64,000 bases of DNA from Mucilaginibacter terrae (GTDB lineage: Bacteria > Bacteroidota > Bacteroidia > Sphingobacteriales > Sphingobacteriaceae), in assembly GCF_031951985.1 (NCBI RefSeq), contig NZ_JAVLVU010000001.1, positions 248,001-312,000 on the forward strand, read 5' to 3'. The position numbers and the translations under genes are program-made. Positions within the stretch are counted from its first letter, which is position 1; every line of letters starts with the position of its first letter. Shown piece after piece: positions 62,304 through 64,000 of the stretch. The notes below the pieces were generated by a model. That model made no database searches. It was not told where the DNA came from and saw only the letters and a list, made by a program, of their open reading frames with translations.

Positions 62304-63962
62304 TTATAGTGAAACACCTCTTTTCCATGGTATAAAATCGTCTTGCCCCAGCAAAACGGCTTTGGGTTTGATATTGCCGCCCGCAACCTCAATTACGTAG
62401 TTAAGTATGCGATGTGCGGTTTGTTGAATGGTTTCTTCACCACTGATGATTGGGCCGCAATCAATATCAATAATATCGGGCATGCGGTTCAATAAAGCGG
62501 TGTTGGTTGAAAGTTTAATTACCGGCACGATGGGGTTGCCCGTTGGTGTACCCAGGCCCGTCGTGAAAAGCACGATATTTGCCCCTGCGGCTACTTCGGC
62601 CGTAGTGCTCTCTACATCGCTGCCCGGGGTGCAAAGTAGGTTGAGGCCGGGTTGGGTTACCTTTTGGGGATAATCGAGCACATCGGTTACGGGCGAGGTG
62701 CCGCCTTTTTTGGCCGCCCCTGCCGATTTTATGGCATCGGTTATCAACCCATCCCTGATATTACCGGGCGATGGGTTGGCGTAAAAGCCCGAACCGGCAG
62801 CCTCGGCCTGTGCATTATACGTGCGCATAAGGTGCATAAAGCGCTGTGCCATAGGTTCGTTCAGGCAGCGGTCACTCAGGTCCTGCTCTACCCCGCACAG
62901 CTCCGGAAATTCGGCCAAAATAATGCTTCCGCCAAGGGCAACCATCACATCAGACAAATAGCCCAACGCCAGGTTGGCCGATATACCCGAAAAGCCATCC
63001 GATCCGCCACACTCCAGCCCTATGCAAAGTTTTGATAATGGAGCCGGACTGCGCTGTAACTGGTTGGCCTGCATTAGACCCGCAAAGGTTTGCCTCAGCG
63101 CCTCTTTCATCAGCTTGTTTTCGGTGCCCATTTGCTGTTGTTCGAGTACAATGAGCGATTTATTGAACTGCGGGTCGCGCTTTTGTATTTCGGCCCTTAA
63201 AATATCGGTCTGTGCATGCTGGCATCCGAGGCTAAGCACGGTAGCCCCCGCAACATTCGGATGGGTAATGTAACCGGCCAGCAGCCCGCAAAGCGCATCC
63301 GAATCAGACCGTGTACCGCCGCAGCCCAATTCGTGGTTTAAAAACTTTACCCCATCAATATTGGGGAAAAGTTTAAAACTTTGTTGCTGAGGTGATGACT
63401 GTTGCAGTTCGGCCGATAGTATCTCTTCAACAGTTTTACCTGCCTTATACATCTCTATCAGGTCGCTCACCTCCTGTTCATAGCCTTTGGGCTTTTCAAA
63501 CCCTAAGCGGGTATAAAGGGCTTCTTTAAGCACAGTTACATTGCGGTTTTCGCAAAACACCAGCGGTATAACCAACCAGTAGTTTGCTGTACCTACCTCA
63601 CCGTTGCTGCGGTGATAGCCCATAAAGGTTTTTTTTGCAAACTCTTCTGTATCGGGCTTTTCCCATGTCGTTTTGCGTTCCCCTAAAGTAAAATCGGTTG
63701 AGGCATGATAAACATTGTTAACAGTAATGGCAGCACCACGTGCAATTGGCTGCGATGCCTTACCTACCAATACCCCGTACATGTATATCTCATCGTTCGT
63801 GTTGAGGGTACTAATTGTAAACTTATGCTTAGCCTCTACCGGTGTAACCAACTCAAAAACATCATCATTATGCTTAATGAGTGTTCCTCCGGGCAGGTTT
63901 TTGAGCGCTACCCATACATTATCAACAGGATGAATTTGCAAATAGCTTGAAGTTTCAGACAT
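62304..63962 (-). CDS. UxaA-family sugar-acid dehydratase (altronate/galactarate type), probable L-fuconate dehydratase
   Basis: About 552 residues; ATGs at 63962 and 63965 are both plausible and a longer frame runs to 63995. The N-terminal SAF domain (to about residue 85) precedes the FMGYHRSNGEVGTANYWLVI and NHELGCGGTRSD motifs of the UxaA catalytic domain. SLGCQHAQTDI and CIGLECGGSDGFSGISAN hold the iron-binding cysteines and conserved glycines. The family eliminates water from altronate, galactarate or similar acids. Next to fuconate-pathway genes it probably acts on L-fuconate, giving 2-keto-3-deoxy-L-fuconate. It is first of the four genes visible; the operon may extend past the right edge. 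Confidence 0.83.
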   Translation of the reverse strand: MSETSSYLQIHPVDNVWVALKNLPGGTLIKHNDDVFELVTPVEAKHKFTISTLNTNDEIYMYGVLVGKASQPIARGAAITVNNVYHASTDFTLGERKTTWEKPDTEEFAKKTFMGYHRSNGEVGTANYWLVIPLVFCENRNVTVLKEALYTRLGFEKPKGYEQEVSDLIEMYKAGKTVEEILSAELQQSSPQQQSFKLFPNIDGVKFLNHELGCGGTRSDSDALCGLLAGYITHPNVAGATVLSLGCQHAQTDILRAEIQKRDPQFNKSLIVLEQQQMGTENKLMKEALRQTFAGLMQANQLQRSPAPLSKLCIGLECGGSDGFSGISANLALGYLSDVMVALGGSIILAEFPELCGVEQDLSDRCLNEPMAQRFMHLMRTYNAQAEAAGSGFYANPSPGNIRDGLITDAIKSAGAAKKGGTSPVTDVLDYPQKVTQPGLNLLCTPGSDVESTTAEVAAGANIVLFTTGLGTPTGNPIVPVIKLSTNTALLNRMPDIIDIDCGPIISGEETIQQTAHRILNYVIEVAGGNIKPKAVLLGQDDFIPWKRGVSL

Positions 63963-64000
63963 CATTATGGTATACAAGGTGAACGCGTGTAGCAACGAGA

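Noticed and set aside
1..64000. CRISPR arrays, transposases, phage or defence genes, tRNA genes
   Set aside because: None seen on reading either strand; the window is a carbohydrate-utilisation region.

Overview
The window is from a member of the Bacteroidota, most likely a plant- or soil-associated Sphingobacteriaceae (Mucilaginibacter/Pedobacter type). This rests on two SusC/SusD pairs, a hybrid two-component regulator with Reg_prop repeats, Bacteroidota-type promoter boxes (TAnnTTTG) and moderate-to-low GC. Nearly every gene serves capture, depolymerisation, import or catabolism of a complex, fucose-, arabinose-, galactose- and uronate-bearing glycan. There are no tRNA, rRNA, CRISPR, phage or transposase genes that I can see.

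Layout. 1-909: end of a surface glycan-binding type protein. 1011-15452 (+): GH43, GH95, a macroglobulin/TonB-plug protein, GH31, a frameshifted GH97 and an alginate-lyase-like polysaccharide lyase with FN3. 15974-24323 (-): a fucose module (SusC, SusD, GH29 alpha-fucosidase, FucP permease, mutarotase) with a divergent AraC regulator at 24777. 26044-32732: divergent GH51 (-) and GH35 plus GH43-CBM32 (+). 33011-34051 (-): a LacI-family regulator; 34326-35969 (-): an uncharacterised alpha/beta hydrolase. 37059-42038 (+): a hybrid two-component regulator (HTCS) followed by an ECF sigma factor. 42356-46929 (+): GH88, GH43_24-like exo-galactanase, zinc alcohol dehydrogenase and an aldo/keto reductase resembling L-fucose dehydrogenase. 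47946-52012 (-): intact GH97, ROK kinase and a FucP-like MFS permease. 53048-54004 (-): a beta-helix lipoprotein. 54462-59334 (-): a second SusC/SusD pair closed by a clear intrinsic terminator. 59828-63962 (-): UxaA-family dehydratase, SDR, FAH-family hydrolase and SDR, matching the non-phosphorylative L-fucose pathway that ends in pyruvate and L-lactate.

How it fits together. The SusC/D pairs would bind and import oligosaccharides. The periplasmic GH29/GH95 (fucose), GH31 (xylose or glucose), GH35 (galactose), GH43/GH51 (arabinofuranose or xylose), GH97 (alpha-galactose or glucose), GH43_24 (beta-1,3-galactan) and the lyase with GH88 (unsaturated uronate) would dismantle side chains. Sugars would enter through the two MFS permeases, to be phosphorylated by the ROK kinase or oxidised by the fucose pathway. 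The enzyme set suits a fucosylated, glucuronidated arabinogalactan, perhaps with xyloglucan-like or pectic side chains; the exact substrate is inferred.

The most notable observation is a set of near-identical 16-bp palindromes (consensus ACTAAATCGATTTAGT). They lie immediately upstream of TAnnTTTG promoter boxes ahead of GH97, the alpha/beta hydrolase, GH88, the GH97-ROK-MFS cluster and the second SusC. Together they sketch a LacI-type regulon whose probable regulator is encoded in the middle of the window. Other points for review are a frameshifted GH97, a probable frameshift in the beta-helix lipoprotein signal peptide, an SDR whose catalytic lysine is asparagine, a perfect 26-bp palindrome before the HTCS, and a possible structured leader RNA.
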